Positions 8,319-17,396 of a DNA stretch of 64,000 bases are shown here, one piece after another. How positions within the stretch are numbered: the first letter of the stretch is position 1; every line of letters starts with the position of its first letter. The stretch is from contig NZ_JAAVUR010000007.1 of the NCBI RefSeq assembly GCF_018449545.1, forward strand, positions 124,001-188,000, given 5' to 3'. The notes under the pieces are model-generated. The model had not been told where the DNA came from. It made no database searches and saw only the letters and a list, made by a program, of their open reading frames with translations. Position numbers and translations under genes: made by a program. Origin of the DNA: Granulicella sp. dw_53. GTDB taxonomy: Bacteria; Acidobacteriota; Terriglobia; Terriglobales; Acidobacteriaceae.

Positions 8319-8461
8319 TGCTGCTTTGTTGCTGAGACGTGCTCGGTTTGGGCATGTCTTTTCGACTCTTCTATGTTTCTTATCCTGTAGTTCTATTGTA
8401 TGGGATCGACCAAAACTAAAGTGCCACTTTCGCTGAAGTTTTATGTGGATCTAAGTGGTTC

Positions 8462-8761
8462 ATAGGGAATGAGTTGTTGGATGGGGGCGAATTATTTTCG
8501 GCGAAGAGGGCTTGACAAGAAATTCATGAGAATTTGAGTGTTGGCCTTGCCGAGCGTTGGCTCTCTCCAGGAAGTTCGTCGTTGGGGTGGAGGCGGCGAT
8601 AGGCCGAGCCTTTGGCCCTCTATTTCTTGGATCCCTCCTGATCGGGGTTTCGCACCCAGGCTGGTATGGAGCGGACCTTCGGCCCTTTCCGTCATGAGCA
8701 CTCTCTGACACCGGGAATTTGCTTCTGTCGTAAATACTCTCTTGCGTCGGGGGAGTTTGTT
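8462..8761. other. Intergenic stretch, no gene seen
   Basis: Between the conserved promoter block and the GT2 stop codon. Short open frames occur on the minus strand, but they lack a convincing ribosome site, codon bias or recognisable product. The sequence may contain decayed repeat material. Confidence 0.4.
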
Positions 8762-9703
8762 CTAGCGGCGAACTTCGGCGACGACGGGTACGGGGGCCTG
8801 GCGCAAGGTGGTGAGCATGGCTTCGCATCCTGCGCAGCAGGGTTTAGCTCTTGCGATGTACCAACGACCCAGAGCTGGAAATTGACCGAAGAGTGCCAGA
8901 CGCCAGTCGTTTGCTATGCCTAGTAGAAGTTGCGAGACCCCTCGGAAGCGATAGACGTTCCAGGACAGGATGCCGTTATAGAGGATCTCTCGTACACGCG
9001 TCTTGATGAAGTAGGAGAGTTTCAGGCTCCCCTTTACAGGATGTAACTGAGCGAAGAACATTTTCGAGAACAGATAGTGCCTTATCCGCTTCCATCCCGT
9101 ACGAATCTCCCAGGCGTGAAAGACCTGAGCATCGGGGACGAATTTGATAAGGGTCTTTCGCTCCATGAGGCGTTCTCTGAAGTCGACGTCTTCCATGGCT
9201 GGGAAGCGGAATCTCTCCTCAAAGCCGCCGAGGCTCATGAAGGTACTGCGCAGAATGGCGAGGTTGCAGGACCAAAGGTATCCTCCGGTCTCGTTGACCG
9301 GGCATTCTTCCGCATGGGATGTCCTGGTGCCGATGGCTGTGATTCTGCCCTCGAATACGGAGACGTTGGGGTTCTCGTTCCACTCCCTAACGTAAGAACT
9401 GAGAAGAGTTGGAGAGGCGATGCAGTCGTCGTCGAGGAAGAGGAGCAGGTCTCCGGTTGTCGACCTGGCTCCGTTGTTCCTGTTGGAGGAGGGTCCTCTC
9501 TGCGGGCCACGGAGGTACCGTACCCAAGGATAGAGTTGCTGGATCTGCGCGGTGTCATCCCGCTTACCGTCATCCGAGGTGACTACGTCGATTTCGTAGA
9601 GGGGGGATTCTTTCTGTAGCGCCAAGCTATCCAGTAATGGAAAGAGGGTGTTCAGACGATTGCACGTTGGGATGATGATAGAGATGGTCGAACGCTGCGT
9701 CAC
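8762..9703 (-). CDS. GT2-family glycosyltransferase
   Basis: Inverting GT-A glycosyltransferase of 313 residues, probably acting on a lipid-linked surface polysaccharide at the inner membrane. The nucleotide-binding start is ISIIIPTCNRLNTL, and the metal-binding DXD equivalent is LLFLDDDCIAS. The segment GGFEERFRFPAMEDVDFRER is the usual acceptor-side ED motif. A C-terminal amphipathic segment may associate with the membrane. The start is GTG with GGGAG seven bases upstream. It is on the same strand as the flippase and acetyltransferase, separated by about 400 bp. Confidence 0.88.
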   Translation of the reverse strand: MTQRSTISIIIPTCNRLNTLFPLLDSLALQKESPLYEIDVVTSDDGKRDDTAQIQQLYPWVRYLRGPQRGPSSNRNNGARSTTGDLLLFLDDDCIASPTLLSSYVREWNENPNVSVFEGRITAIGTRTSHAEECPVNETGGYLWSCNLAILRSTFMSLGGFEERFRFPAMEDVDFRERLMERKTLIKFVPDAQVFHAWEIRTGWKRIRHYLFSKMFFAQLHPVKGSLKLSYFIKTRVREILYNGILSWNVYRFRGVSQLLLGIANDWRLALFGQFPALGRWYIARAKPCCAGCEAMLTTLRQAPVPVVAEVRR

Positions 9704-10101
9704 GCGGAATCTCCCTTACGACAACTTCTACAATCTTTCAGATTTAAGGGTTTGTATAAGTGAGAGTTATTCGCAGTTATAAAAATGTTTCTAATAGGAA
9801 GTCTCTCGTTTCAGCGAGGCCTACTCCCCCTAAATGGGAGAGTAACTAGTCCTTAAGGCTAACTTATCCAACTTTATAAGTAAAGGTTTATCGCGAGGTG
9901 AATTTACTCCTATTTTTCAGGATGGTCGTAGTTATTTCATTGTTCTGAATGGCCTATGTATTTGGATCCAAATCGACTGCAAGAGAGCGTCTACGGTCCT
10001 TTCGACAGTTATAAGGGAATAGGAACTAGATAAGGGATCACACGTTTGTGTGATGCAACTTAAATTTCTCAATGATAATTTTGTAAGTTCGTGAGTTAGG
10101 G
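9704..10101. other. AT-rich intergenic stretch
   Basis: About 400 bp that is clearly richer in A and T than the flanking genes, between the flippase stop and the GT2 start. I see no open frame with coding character and no clear hairpin. It may hold the GT2 promoter. Confidence 0.4.
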
Positions 10102-11403
10102 TCAGACCTTGAGGACGTTCTGTTCGACGGTTTGCTCTGCTTTGCGCTCTCTACGGAATCCCTCAAAGGTGATGACCGATTGCACGAGCAACGCAGCCGT
10201 ATTGACCCAGATCCCCATGGCTAACACGCCTGCCGAAGTCGAGAGCGGCAAGAAGAAGATGCAGCTCAACTGAGTTCCGAAGACCACGACTACCTGTATT
10301 GTTCCTGTCCACCAGAAGACCCATTTGCGCGCTGAGTTCATGGACCACATTGCGCCTGAGACGTAGCCGATGGAGGAGGACAGGACGACGTATAGAACTT
10401 CGAGTCTCAGGCCGTGGTATTTAGGCCCCAGGACGAAGAGATACATCTCGGGGAAGAGTTTGGCAGAGATGCTCAGTACGAATGCGACCGATGTCACGAG
10501 GAACAGCGCGAAGAAGTATCGCTTGCGAAGGGTTCTAGATGGACTCTTGGCTATCTGAGGCGCTAGCAGGATGGAGTTGGCGATGTTCAATAAGAGGAAG
10601 AGTTGTCCTAGCCTTCCTAGTGCGGCTACTTCGGCTACTTCCTTCAGGTGTCCATAGGCCGCGATCAGGAAGAGCGATATCTGCGCTTGAAAGGCCATGT
10701 AGATGGTCGCGGGGAGGAGAGGCAGGAGATACTTTGCCATCTCAAGCACCGTGTCGGTGGGCTTGTCCACCGGCAAGGTAATCAGCTCGCGCGACTTATA
10801 GCGGTAGTTGATGCCAATGAGGATGATGCTGATGGTGCTGACCCAGACGGCGGTAACTGCGGAGAGTAAGTGGAAGTAGAAGAGCCCCAGGGAGATACAG
10901 AGTCGAAAGACCGCACCTAGAAGCTGCGGGAGGTAGTAGTCCTTGAGCTTGCCGTGCAGGAGTAAGGGGGCGTCGAAGTAAGCTGTCCAGCCCTGGAACT
11001 GCAAGGCTACAAGGATGGCTGCCGCTAAGAGAACCAGCTCGGGTACGGGGAGTCCGCGTAGTTTGTTGCTGTAGAAGATGAGGAGGAGGCCACCTAGAGT
11101 TACGACGATGAGGAGGCGCTTCCGGATGAGGCTGGCTGCGGCGATGTACCGGCCCAGGATCTCGCGGTCTCCGAAGCGGGTTCCGGTGAGGGCGATGACC
11201 GCCCCTCCGAAGCCGAGGTCGGTGAACATTCCCATGGTCGACTGAATGCCGAAGGCGAGGGAGTAGGCGGCGTAGTCCGAGGTGGGCATCAGCCGCAGGA
11301 GGAGCAGGCCTGTGGCGGCGTTGAGAACCTGGATCGCTGCCTGGCCGCCGAGAAACTGAGTGAGCAGCTTGAAGACTCTTCTAAGTCTTGAGTCGGAGCT
11401 CAC
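10102..11403 (-). CDS. Polysaccharide flippase, Wzx/MOP superfamily
   Basis: Inner-membrane protein of 433 residues with about 12 hydrophobic segments, as expected of O-antigen or exopolysaccharide repeat-unit flippases. The N-terminal part [23 protein letters not shown] followed by [10 protein letters not shown] is typical of the polysaccharide biosynthesis protein family. The start overlaps the stop of the upstream acetyltransferase gene (ATGA), so the two are translationally coupled. No polymerase or initiating transferase is adjacent; an initiating sugar transferase exists at 46 kb. Confidence 0.82.
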   Translation of the reverse strand: MSSDSRLRRVFKLLTQFLGGQAAIQVLNAATGLLLLRLMPTSDYAAYSLAFGIQSTMGMFTDLGFGGAVIALTGTRFGDREILGRYIAAASLIRKRLLIVVTLGGLLLIFYSNKLRGLPVPELVLLAAAILVALQFQGWTAYFDAPLLLHGKLKDYYLPQLLGAVFRLCISLGLFYFHLLSAVTAVWVSTISIILIGINYRYKSRELITLPVDKPTDTVLEMAKYLLPLLPATIYMAFQAQISLFLIAAYGHLKEVAEVAALGRLGQLFLLLNIANSILLAPQIAKSPSRTLRKRYFFALFLVTSVAFVLSISAKLFPEMYLFVLGPKYHGLRLEVLYVVLSSSIGYVSGAMWSMNSARKWVFWWTGTIQVVVVFGTQLSCIFFLPLSTSAGVLAMGIWVNTAALLVQSVITFEGFRRERKAEQTVEQNVLKV

Positions 11404-11933
11404 TGCGGCTCCTTGGTTGGTGAAGGTATTTTCAGGGTCGGTAGTTCTGTCTCGTCCGCGGGTACTGTGCCGATGGGTCTGGCTGGGTTTCCGACGACGA
11501 TGGTGCGTGGGGCTACATTTTTGGTCACTACGGCTCCGGCTCCTATGATTGCGCCCTCTCCTATTGAGATGCCGGGGAGGACGATCGCGCCGGTTCCCAA
11601 CCAGACGTCCGCGCCGATATTAATGGGGATGTTGATCATGCGGCTGCGAGCGGAGACGGCCTGGGAGTGGGTGGTGGAGGTGAGGGAGCAGGAGGCGGAG
11701 ATCATGGTTCGAGGACCGATGGTGATGTTTCCTCCGGCGAAGAGGTGGCAGAGGTTGTTGATCTCGACGTCGTCGCCGAGATGAAGCCCACTTTTGCCGA
11801 GGATCACGACGGTAGGTGCGATGGAGACGCGCTGCCCGCAGGAGCCGAGCTGGCTTTTCAGGTACTTATCCTGCCGGTTCCAGTACTCGCGTATAAGACG
11901 ATTGGCGACCCGGGCGATAAGGTGGTGGCTCAA
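11400..11933 (-). CDS. Hexapeptide-repeat acyltransferase (WcaF-like)
   Basis: Trimeric left-handed beta-helix acetyltransferase of 177 residues, probably decorating a polysaccharide intermediate with acetyl groups from acetyl-CoA. Hexapeptide repeats run from about residue 50 to 155, with the family stretch [13 protein letters not shown] and [17 protein letters not shown] histidine in TSTTHSQAV occupies the usual catalytic region. The stop overlaps the flippase start, which ties it to the polysaccharide locus. The C-terminus is a short proline- and threonine-rich tail. Confidence 0.87.
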   Translation of the reverse strand: MSHHLIARVANRLIREYWNRQDKYLKSQLGSCGQRVSIAPTVVILGKSGLHLGDDVEINNLCHLFAGGNITIGPRTMISASCSLTSTTHSQAVSARSRMINIPINIGADVWLGTGAIVLPGISIGEGAIIGAGAVVTKNVAPRTIVVGNPARPIGTVPADETELPTLKIPSPTKEPQ

Positions 11934-12076
11934 TGCGGATTCCTCAACAAGCTGGCGATGGCCGTCTGCTGGATAGGAGCGGCGATCTGCGAGCGTTGTG
12001 ATGGCATTTCATGCCAAAGGGTTAAGAAAGTGGACAGACCCTTAAGCTATCACGCTGACTCCCGCGTGGGGCTGGG

Positions 12077-12613
12077 TCAGGACTTTGGGGAGTAGAAGGT
12101 GTAGATGGCGGAGTAAGGAATGCGGGAGGTTGCGTTGGCGTGCTGGGCGTCGCAGCCGCTGGTGGGAGCCGCTCCGCCGTGCGTGTAGGAGCGGCGGATG
12201 AATTCGACGTTTGACATGAGTCCGTCTCCCTGGTGGGAGGCGGCTTTGAGGAGGAGCCAGGGGATGGCGTTGGGCTCGTCGGAGGGGAACTGTGTGACGA
12301 GCTGGCCGGTGACGGAGCTGGCGTCCTGGTATCGCCAGGTGGGGCCGTTGCCGTGGGTGCCTTCCTCTTTTTCCGCGGCGTCGGCGTCGTAGAGGCGGGC
12401 ATCGGGAGCTACGAACTGCCATTGCCAGTGGCCTTCTACCTGGTGGCAGGCGTAGATCTGCGTTCCTTTGCCGAGCAGGGTGAGGACGGAGTGCTCGTTG
12501 GGTGGGGGAGAGGTGGCTTCCTCCGCGGTTACGGCGGATGCTGGATGGGGGGAGGCGAAGCTTAGGAGGGTTGCGATGATGATTGGAAGAACGGGGCGCC
12601 ACATGATCCGCAT
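12077..12613 (-). CDS. Exported DUF3455 protein
   Basis: Secreted protein of 178 residues and unknown function. A signal peptide ends near residue 26 (PASA-VTA). The body matches the DUF3455 pattern: GTQIYACHQVEGHWQWQF, then APDARLYDA and GTHGNGPTWRYQDAS. Two cysteines (in YACHQ and SGCDAQ) could form a disulfide. It stands alone between the polysaccharide genes and the divergently read EAL-HDOD gene. An ATG three codons downstream is an equally possible start. Confidence 0.82.
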   Translation of the reverse strand: MRIMWRPVLPIIIATLLSFASPHPASAVTAEEATSPPPNEHSVLTLLGKGTQIYACHQVEGHWQWQFVAPDARLYDADAAEKEEGTHGNGPTWRYQDASSVTGQLVTQFPSDEPNAIPWLLLKAASHQGDGLMSNVEFIRRSYTHGGAAPTSGCDAQHANATSRIPYSAIYTFYSPKS

Positions 12614-12806
12614 GGTAGCGGACTTAACGGAATGCGAGATGAATTATTCCTTTCGGAGAGGATTTTTTGAGATTTATTTTGGCGGGAGGGTGCGGGTGGA
12701 GCGAAGTCGCTGAATCTACGTACCTCCCGTTATAGAAGGGGTACTCCCGGTGGTTTGTGTTGATCCAGTGGAGGTTTCGCGCCGATAAGCCTTACCAAGG
12801 ATACCT

Positions 12807-14078
12807 ATGCCGGTCGAAGCGATTGTCTCTCCTGTTGTGTCTGCCGATTCGTCTTTGTATTCCTCTACGCGATTTGTCGGGCGTCAGCCGATTCTGGACC
12901 TGCAACAGGCGGTGCATGGGTATGAGCTGCTGTTTCGGACGAGTCTGGAGAACAGCTTTTCGGGGGACTCGGATAACGCGACGCGGCAGATGATCGACAA
13001 TGTGCTGTTGTTGGGGATGGATACGATCGCGCCGGGGAGCCGGGCGTTTGTGAACTGTACGCGTGAGGCGATTACGGAGGAGCTGATTACGTTTCTGCCG
13101 CCGGAGGTGACGGTGGTGGAGGTGCTGGAGACGGTGGAGGTGGACGAGGAGCTGGTGGGCGCCTGCGTCAAGCTGAAGAAGATGGGCTACCAGATCGCTC
13201 TGGACGACTATGTGCCGGGGGGTGGGAGCGACCGGCTGATCGAGCTGGCGAACTACGTCAAGCTGGATTACAGGGCTTGCGGGCCAGAGCAACTGCGGCA
13301 GATTCAACGCTATCTGGAGGGCGCGGAGGTGGCGCTGGTGGCGGAGAAGGTGGAGACGGCGGAGGAGTTCGAGCGGGCGCGGGATGCGGGGTATCTGTAC
13401 TTCCAAGGGTATTTTTTTGCGCGGCCGACGATTTTGCATAGCCGCGAGATTCCGCCGAACCTGGTGATTTATATGCAGCTCCTGAGTGCGATCAGCCGGC
13501 CGCAGATGGATCTGCGGGAGATCGAACGGCTGGTGATGGCGGAGACTTCGCTCTGCTACAGGGTGCTGCGGGTGGTGAATTCGGTGGCGGTGGGGCTGCG
13601 CTATGAGGTGACTTCGGTGCGGCAGGCGCTGCTGCTGCTGGGGGAGGATCCGCTGCGGAGGCTGCTCTCGATTGCGACGGCTACGAGTCTGTGGAAGCGG
13701 TACAACGTGTCGTCGGAGCTGATTCTGCTGGCGCTGCAGCGGGCGCGGTTTTGCGAGCTGCTGGCTCCGCTGTGCGGGCAGCCGGGAGGGGAGCAGTATC
13801 TGATTGGGTTGATCTCGGTGGTGGATGCGATTTTGCAGGTTCCGATGGAGCAGGTGTTGAAGATGCTGCCGCTACGGGGAGAGGCGGCGGGGGTGTTGTT
13901 GGGGCAGGATGGTCCGGCGGGGGCGTCTTTGAAGCTCATCCAGGCGTATGAGCGGCAGGATTGGAGGAGCTGCGGGTTGATCTGCAGGAGGCTGCATCTG
14001 TCGGAGGCGGAGCTTATGAGGATGTACGTGGTCGCGCTGCAGTGGGCGACGAAGGAGATTCGCGACGCAGGGCTTTAG
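12807..14078 (+). CDS. EAL-HDOD signalling protein (YuxH type)
   Basis: Cytoplasmic signalling protein of 423 residues. An EAL-like domain (about 22-210) is followed by an HDOD domain (about 215-400). The EAL signature is YELLFR (Glu40-Leu-Leu). The canonical DDFG loop is DDYVPG (Asp133-134), so the domain resembles the YuxH/CdgJ group, usually regarded as non-catalytic. It still keeps NCT, VLET and AEKVET at the positions of metal ligands. HDOD domains act as protein-interaction modules in two-component and c-di-GMP networks. It converges on the EAL-PAS gene with a 12-bp gap. Confidence 0.88.
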   Translation: MPVEAIVSPVVSADSSLYSSTRFVGRQPILDLQQAVHGYELLFRTSLENSFSGDSDNATRQMIDNVLLLGMDTIAPGSRAFVNCTREAITEELITFLPPEVTVVEVLETVEVDEELVGACVKLKKMGYQIALDDYVPGGGSDRLIELANYVKLDYRACGPEQLRQIQRYLEGAEVALVAEKVETAEEFERARDAGYLYFQGYFFARPTILHSREIPPNLVIYMQLLSAISRPQMDLREIERLVMAETSLCYRVLRVVNSVAVGLRYEVTSVRQALLLLGEDPLRRLLSIATATSLWKRYNVSSELILLALQRARFCELLAPLCGQPGGEQYLIGLISVVDAILQVPMEQVLKMLPLRGEAAGVLLGQDGPAGASLKLIQAYERQDWRSCGLICRRLHLSEAELMRMYVVALQWATKEIRDAGL

Positions 14079-14090
14079 AGGCTGGCTTGG

Positions 14091-15746
14091 CTATTGGGTC
14101 GCCTGGCTTCGAGTGGCTTGGCGAGTTGTGCCGATGGAGGTGGATGGGGTTCGTTCGATCTCGGCGGGGTGTTTTCCGTTTCGCTCGCGCGGATCGAGCT
14201 CTTCGACGCTGCCGTACCAGCGGATGATCTCGCCGGAGGGACCGAAGCGCGGGGAGCCGCGGGAGCGCATCCAACGCCACTCGCCGTCGATGGTGAGGGC
14301 GCGGTACTCGATGTCGATGGGCTTGCCGGTGCGGAGGGCATCGCTGAGGGTAGCCATGACTTTGTCGTGGTCGTCGGCGTGGAGGGGCTCGAGCCAGCCG
14401 AGGTTGCGGACGGGGTTTTCGGTGAGGCTGGCGGAGGCGACCCAGCGCGTGCCTCCGTGGAGGCTGTTGCCGTCGGCGTCCATGATCCAGGGGACGAGGT
14501 CGCGGAACTCGACGGATTGGAGCTGGCGCTCGTCGCTCTCGCGGAGGGAGGCCTCGGTGCGCTTGATGTCGGTGACGTCGGCTACGGCGACGGAGATGCC
14601 GATGACCTCATTGGCCTCGTCGAGGACGGGCTGGTAGGAGAGCTGGGCGGTCCAGTCGAGCTTTCCGAGGGTTGAGGCTCTTCGCTGGACTTCGATTTTG
14701 AGGAATGCCTCTCCGGCTAGGGCGCGACGGAGGTAGGGCTCGACGGTGGGGAAGAGCTCGGGCATCATCTGCTGGGCGGTTCTGCCCATGTGGGCGGCGA
14801 CGGAGGCTCCGTTCATCTCAGCGAGGCGCTTGTTGATGCTGACGTAGCGGAGGCCGCAGTCGAGGAAGCAGAGGCCGACGGGTGCGCCGTCGTAGATGGC
14901 CTGGAGCTGCGCGAGGCGCTGCACGGGGAGGGCTTCGAGGCTGGAGGGGGTCCAGCCGTCGACGGGCGCGGGCAAGGTTGCGGCGGTGGCGCGGTCGGGT
15001 GCGGCGACGATAACGGCGAGCTGGCTGGCGGGGGAGGGTCTGCCGTAGAGCCATCCCTGGCCGAGCTCGCATCCGAGCCAGAGGAGCATGTCGGCTTGCT
15101 CTTCGGTCTCGATGCCTTCGGCGATGGTGGTGAGGCCGAGGCTGTGTCCGAGGCCGACGGTAGAGGCGACGATCTTGCGGCTCTCGCGGGTATCGGTCAT
15201 GGAGCTGATGAAGGTGCGATCGATCTTGAGCTCATCGAAGGGAAGGGCCTGGAGGTGGGAGAGGCTGGAGTAGCCGGTTCCGAAGTCGTCGAGGGAGAGG
15301 CGGCAGCCCATGGCTTTGAACTCCAAGGCGATGATCCGGGCGCAGTCGATGTTGTGGAGGAGGGCGGTCTCGGTGACCTCTATCTTGAGGCGTGCGAGGG
15401 GGAAGCCGGCTGCCTCTGCCGCGAGGCGCACCTGGGTGGGGAGTTCGAGGTTCTGGAGCTGCGAGGGGGAGACGTTGAAGGAGAGGGTGAGGGGCGCGGG
15501 CAGAAGCGATGCGGAGAGAAAGGCCTGCCTGAGGACCTGGTGCATCAGGAGCTCGATGAGTCCGTTGTTCTCGGCGAGGCTGATGAAGTTGGGAGGAAGG
15601 ACGGGGCCGATCTGGGGATGATTCCAACGTGCGAGGATCTCGAAGCCGGATAGCCGACCGGTGCGGAGCTCGACGATGGGCTGGAAACAAGGGACTAGCT
15701 TTTCGGTTTCCAGTACACGACGTACATCGGCCAACTCGACGAGCAT
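14091..15746 (-). CDS. c-di-GMP phosphodiesterase, EAL-PAS-PAS
   Basis: Predicted soluble c-di-GMP phosphodiesterase of 551 residues with the order EAL (about 10-240), PAS (about 270-390), PAS/PAC (about 405-520). The EAL signature reads FEILARW, a conservative change. The other catalytic positions are intact: Asn91 (NVSPSQL), Glu123 (EVTET), Asp153-154 (DDFGTGYSS), Lys174 (ELKIDR) and Glu210/213 (AEGIET). An N-terminal EAL with C-terminal PAS sensors is the reverse of the common order. There is no GGDEF domain. It converges with the EAL-HDOD gene. Confidence 0.9.
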   Translation of the reverse strand: MLVELADVRRVLETEKLVPCFQPIVELRTGRLSGFEILARWNHPQIGPVLPPNFISLAENNGLIELLMHQVLRQAFLSASLLPAPLTLSFNVSPSQLQNLELPTQVRLAAEAAGFPLARLKIEVTETALLHNIDCARIIALEFKAMGCRLSLDDFGTGYSSLSHLQALPFDELKIDRTFISSMTDTRESRKIVASTVGLGHSLGLTTIAEGIETEEQADMLLWLGCELGQGWLYGRPSPASQLAVIVAAPDRATAATLPAPVDGWTPSSLEALPVQRLAQLQAIYDGAPVGLCFLDCGLRYVSINKRLAEMNGASVAAHMGRTAQQMMPELFPTVEPYLRRALAGEAFLKIEVQRRASTLGKLDWTAQLSYQPVLDEANEVIGISVAVADVTDIKRTEASLRESDERQLQSVEFRDLVPWIMDADGNSLHGGTRWVASASLTENPVRNLGWLEPLHADDHDKVMATLSDALRTGKPIDIEYRALTIDGEWRWMRSRGSPRFGPSGEIIRWYGSVEELDPRERNGKHPAEIERTPSTSIGTTRQATRSQATQ

Positions 15747-15866
15747 GTGGTCAATGTATGGCGAAACACAGAATGTGTCTATGTAATAACAGTTTTATGA
15801 GCGTCGTAGGAGCTAGAATCCGCAGCCTTTTCCGGAACGAGGACGGATGCCGGGTGTTGGTGTGAA

Positions 15867-17075
15867 TCAGGCGTCTAGTTTAGCGAGGGTGGCGCGCATG
15901 TCGGCGGAGTCGTTCCAGGCGATGCGGAGGCCGCCGGAGACAGGGGCTTCGCCGAGGAGACGAACGACGGCGAGGATGGCGGAGATCATGACCGGGGCTT
16001 TGGAGACCTCGTTCTTATCTTTGGTCCAGAGGCCGGATAGCTGGCGAATGTTGCCGTCGGTGTCGGGGTGGAAGACGCGCTCGTCCCAGCGCCGGGAGCC
16101 TTCAGGGAAGGCGGGATAGTTGCGAATGGCGTCGAGGGTGGACTGGAGAATGCGGTGCTTCCAGGGCTGAGCGTACTGCGGCATGAAGAGGACGTGGCTG
16201 CGGCGCTCGCGGCGAATCTCATGGACGAAGCCGGTGAAGGTATCGGCGTGGGTGAGGTTGAGGTTGGCGTTGGGCTCGATGCCGTGGCGGTCGCCGCCGG
16301 AGATGATGAGCTGGTTCCACTTGCCGGCGAGGACGGCTACCTCGTGGTTCTCTTTCCAGTTGCGCAGGCCGTTGAGCTCGAGGGCGTGGATGTATTGTCC
16401 GTTGACGGCGAGGAAGTCGTTGACGAGGACGTCGTGGAGATCTTTGCCGATGCGATAGAGATCCCAGAGGGGGTGGTTGAAGATGAGGAGGACGCCGGGG
16501 ATCTCGTCGAGCTCACAGAGCATCTCGGTGAGGAGCTTGGGGGCGCGATCCTTGTAGGGGATGGCGGTGAAGGCCTCGAGGCGATCCATCCACTCCTGCC
16601 CGGTGGCGCTGGGAAGGTTGTGGATGCCGAGGTGGAAGGCGGTGGAGCCGAAGGGGACGCTCCACTCGACCGAGACGGGAATGTGGCGTGCCGACGGGAC
16701 GGAGCGGAGGAGCAGGGGCGCCTGGATGGAGTCGTGGTCGGTGATGGAGACCATGCCGGGGAGCTGGAGGCCGTTCTCGATCTGCTCGCGCTCGAGGTCG
16801 AAGGCGAGGCGGGGGGTGAGGGGCGGGGTCCAGAAGCTGCGAGCGTAGTCGGGCTTGATGCCGCTGAAGCGGACGGAGCGCCGCTCGCACCAGCGGATGA
16901 TGGGCTGGAGGAGGGGGATGTCGGTGGAGAGCTCGGCGATGAAGTCGAGGGTCTCTTTGGATTGCGAGGTGTGGGAGTGGAGGGAGACGCCGGTGGTGAA
17001 GCCTTTGGGGGCGTTCGGTTCGCGCCAAAGGTAGGAGATGCTGGTCTGGTTGGTGGCGATGGTTTGGCGGGTCAT
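15867..17075 (-). CDS. PHP-like metal-dependent hydrolase
   Basis: Protein of 402 residues with the metal-binding motifs of the PHP superfamily: SLHSHTSQS (His33, His35), SITDHDSI, LIFNHPLWDL and SGGDRHG. These support a multi-metal phosphoesterase or related hydrolase; the substrate is unknown. There is no signal peptide. It stands alone between the EAL-PAS gene and a gene-free stretch ahead of fabD. The motifs are visible, but sequence between them is unlike the PHP domains of DNA polymerases or HisK, so it belongs to a less-studied branch. Confidence 0.72.
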   Translation of the reverse strand: MTRQTIATNQTSISYLWREPNAPKGFTTGVSLHSHTSQSKETLDFIAELSTDIPLLQPIIRWCERRSVRFSGIKPDYARSFWTPPLTPRLAFDLEREQIENGLQLPGMVSITDHDSIQAPLLLRSVPSARHIPVSVEWSVPFGSTAFHLGIHNLPSATGQEWMDRLEAFTAIPYKDRAPKLLTEMLCELDEIPGVLLIFNHPLWDLYRIGKDLHDVLVNDFLAVNGQYIHALELNGLRNWKENHEVAVLAGKWNQLIISGGDRHGIEPNANLNLTHADTFTGFVHEIRRERRSHVLFMPQYAQPWKHRILQSTLDAIRNYPAFPEGSRRWDERVFHPDTDGNIRQLSGLWTKDKNEVSKAPVMISAILAVVRLLGEAPVSGGLRIAWNDSADMRATLAKLDA

Positions 17076-17396
17076 GCTTTTTCCCTCCGGTTCCCTAATG
17101 TAAAGAGTCTGGGGTGGGAAGGTTACGGAGGGGTGACTGCACAGAGAATGGTGCTTGAATTTGAAGGATTTGATTACTGTTTTGGTGCTGGAATGGGAAT
17201 GGATGGTGTCACGGTGATCCTTGATGGAAGGCGTAACGGTGATTCTTGGGATAAAGGCTGATAAGAGCTGACGGTTGTTTGTGGTGCTTGTTGGTGCTTG
17301 TTGGTGCTTGTTGATTGCTGGTTTGGCTCGGGGTTGTTGTTGGTGCTTGGGCGGTGTTTTGGGTTGGTCTTCTTTTTCTTTTTTCTTTTTTTCTGG
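17076..17396. other. Gene-free stretch with simple repeats
   Basis: About 320 bp between fabD and the PHP gene. It holds a 10-bp triplicated repeat (17283-17312), a GT-rich tract and a pyrimidine run TTCTTTTTCTTTTTTC just after the fabD stop. I see no gene and no convincing terminator stem. Confidence 0.5.
17283..17312. repeat. 10-bp tandem repeat, three units
   Basis: Three perfect copies of GGTGCTTGTT in the gene-free region downstream of fabD. Imperfect extensions follow. It looks like replication slippage in low-complexity sequence. Confidence 0.85.

Larger units (their letters stand above)
8149..8461 (-). promoter_or_regulatory. Conserved palindrome, -10 box and hairpin leader, copy A
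   Basis: Reading towards the GT4 gene this block holds, in order: a half-site GAACCACTT (8453-8461), the palindrome AAGTGGCACTT (8419-8429), an 18-bp spacer with the shared word GATCCCA, a -10-like TACAAT (8395-8400), and a long leader. The leader ends with an inverted pair of 11-bp arms, TAACCCATTTG (8205-8215) and CAAACGGGTTG (8149-8159), and then a C/G-rich run just before the start codon. The same words recur in the same order at 49536-49744. I infer a regulated promoter with a structured leader; the regulator is not known. Confidence 0.5.

Noticed and set aside
8460-8828. Small minus-strand frames between the GT4 promoter block and the GT2 gene
   Set aside because: Basic, low-complexity products; one runs into the GT2 coding region. 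More likely non-coding or decayed repeat sequence.
17283-17312. CRISPR-like array
   Set aside because: Only three perfect 10-bp units with no spacers and no cas genes in the window.
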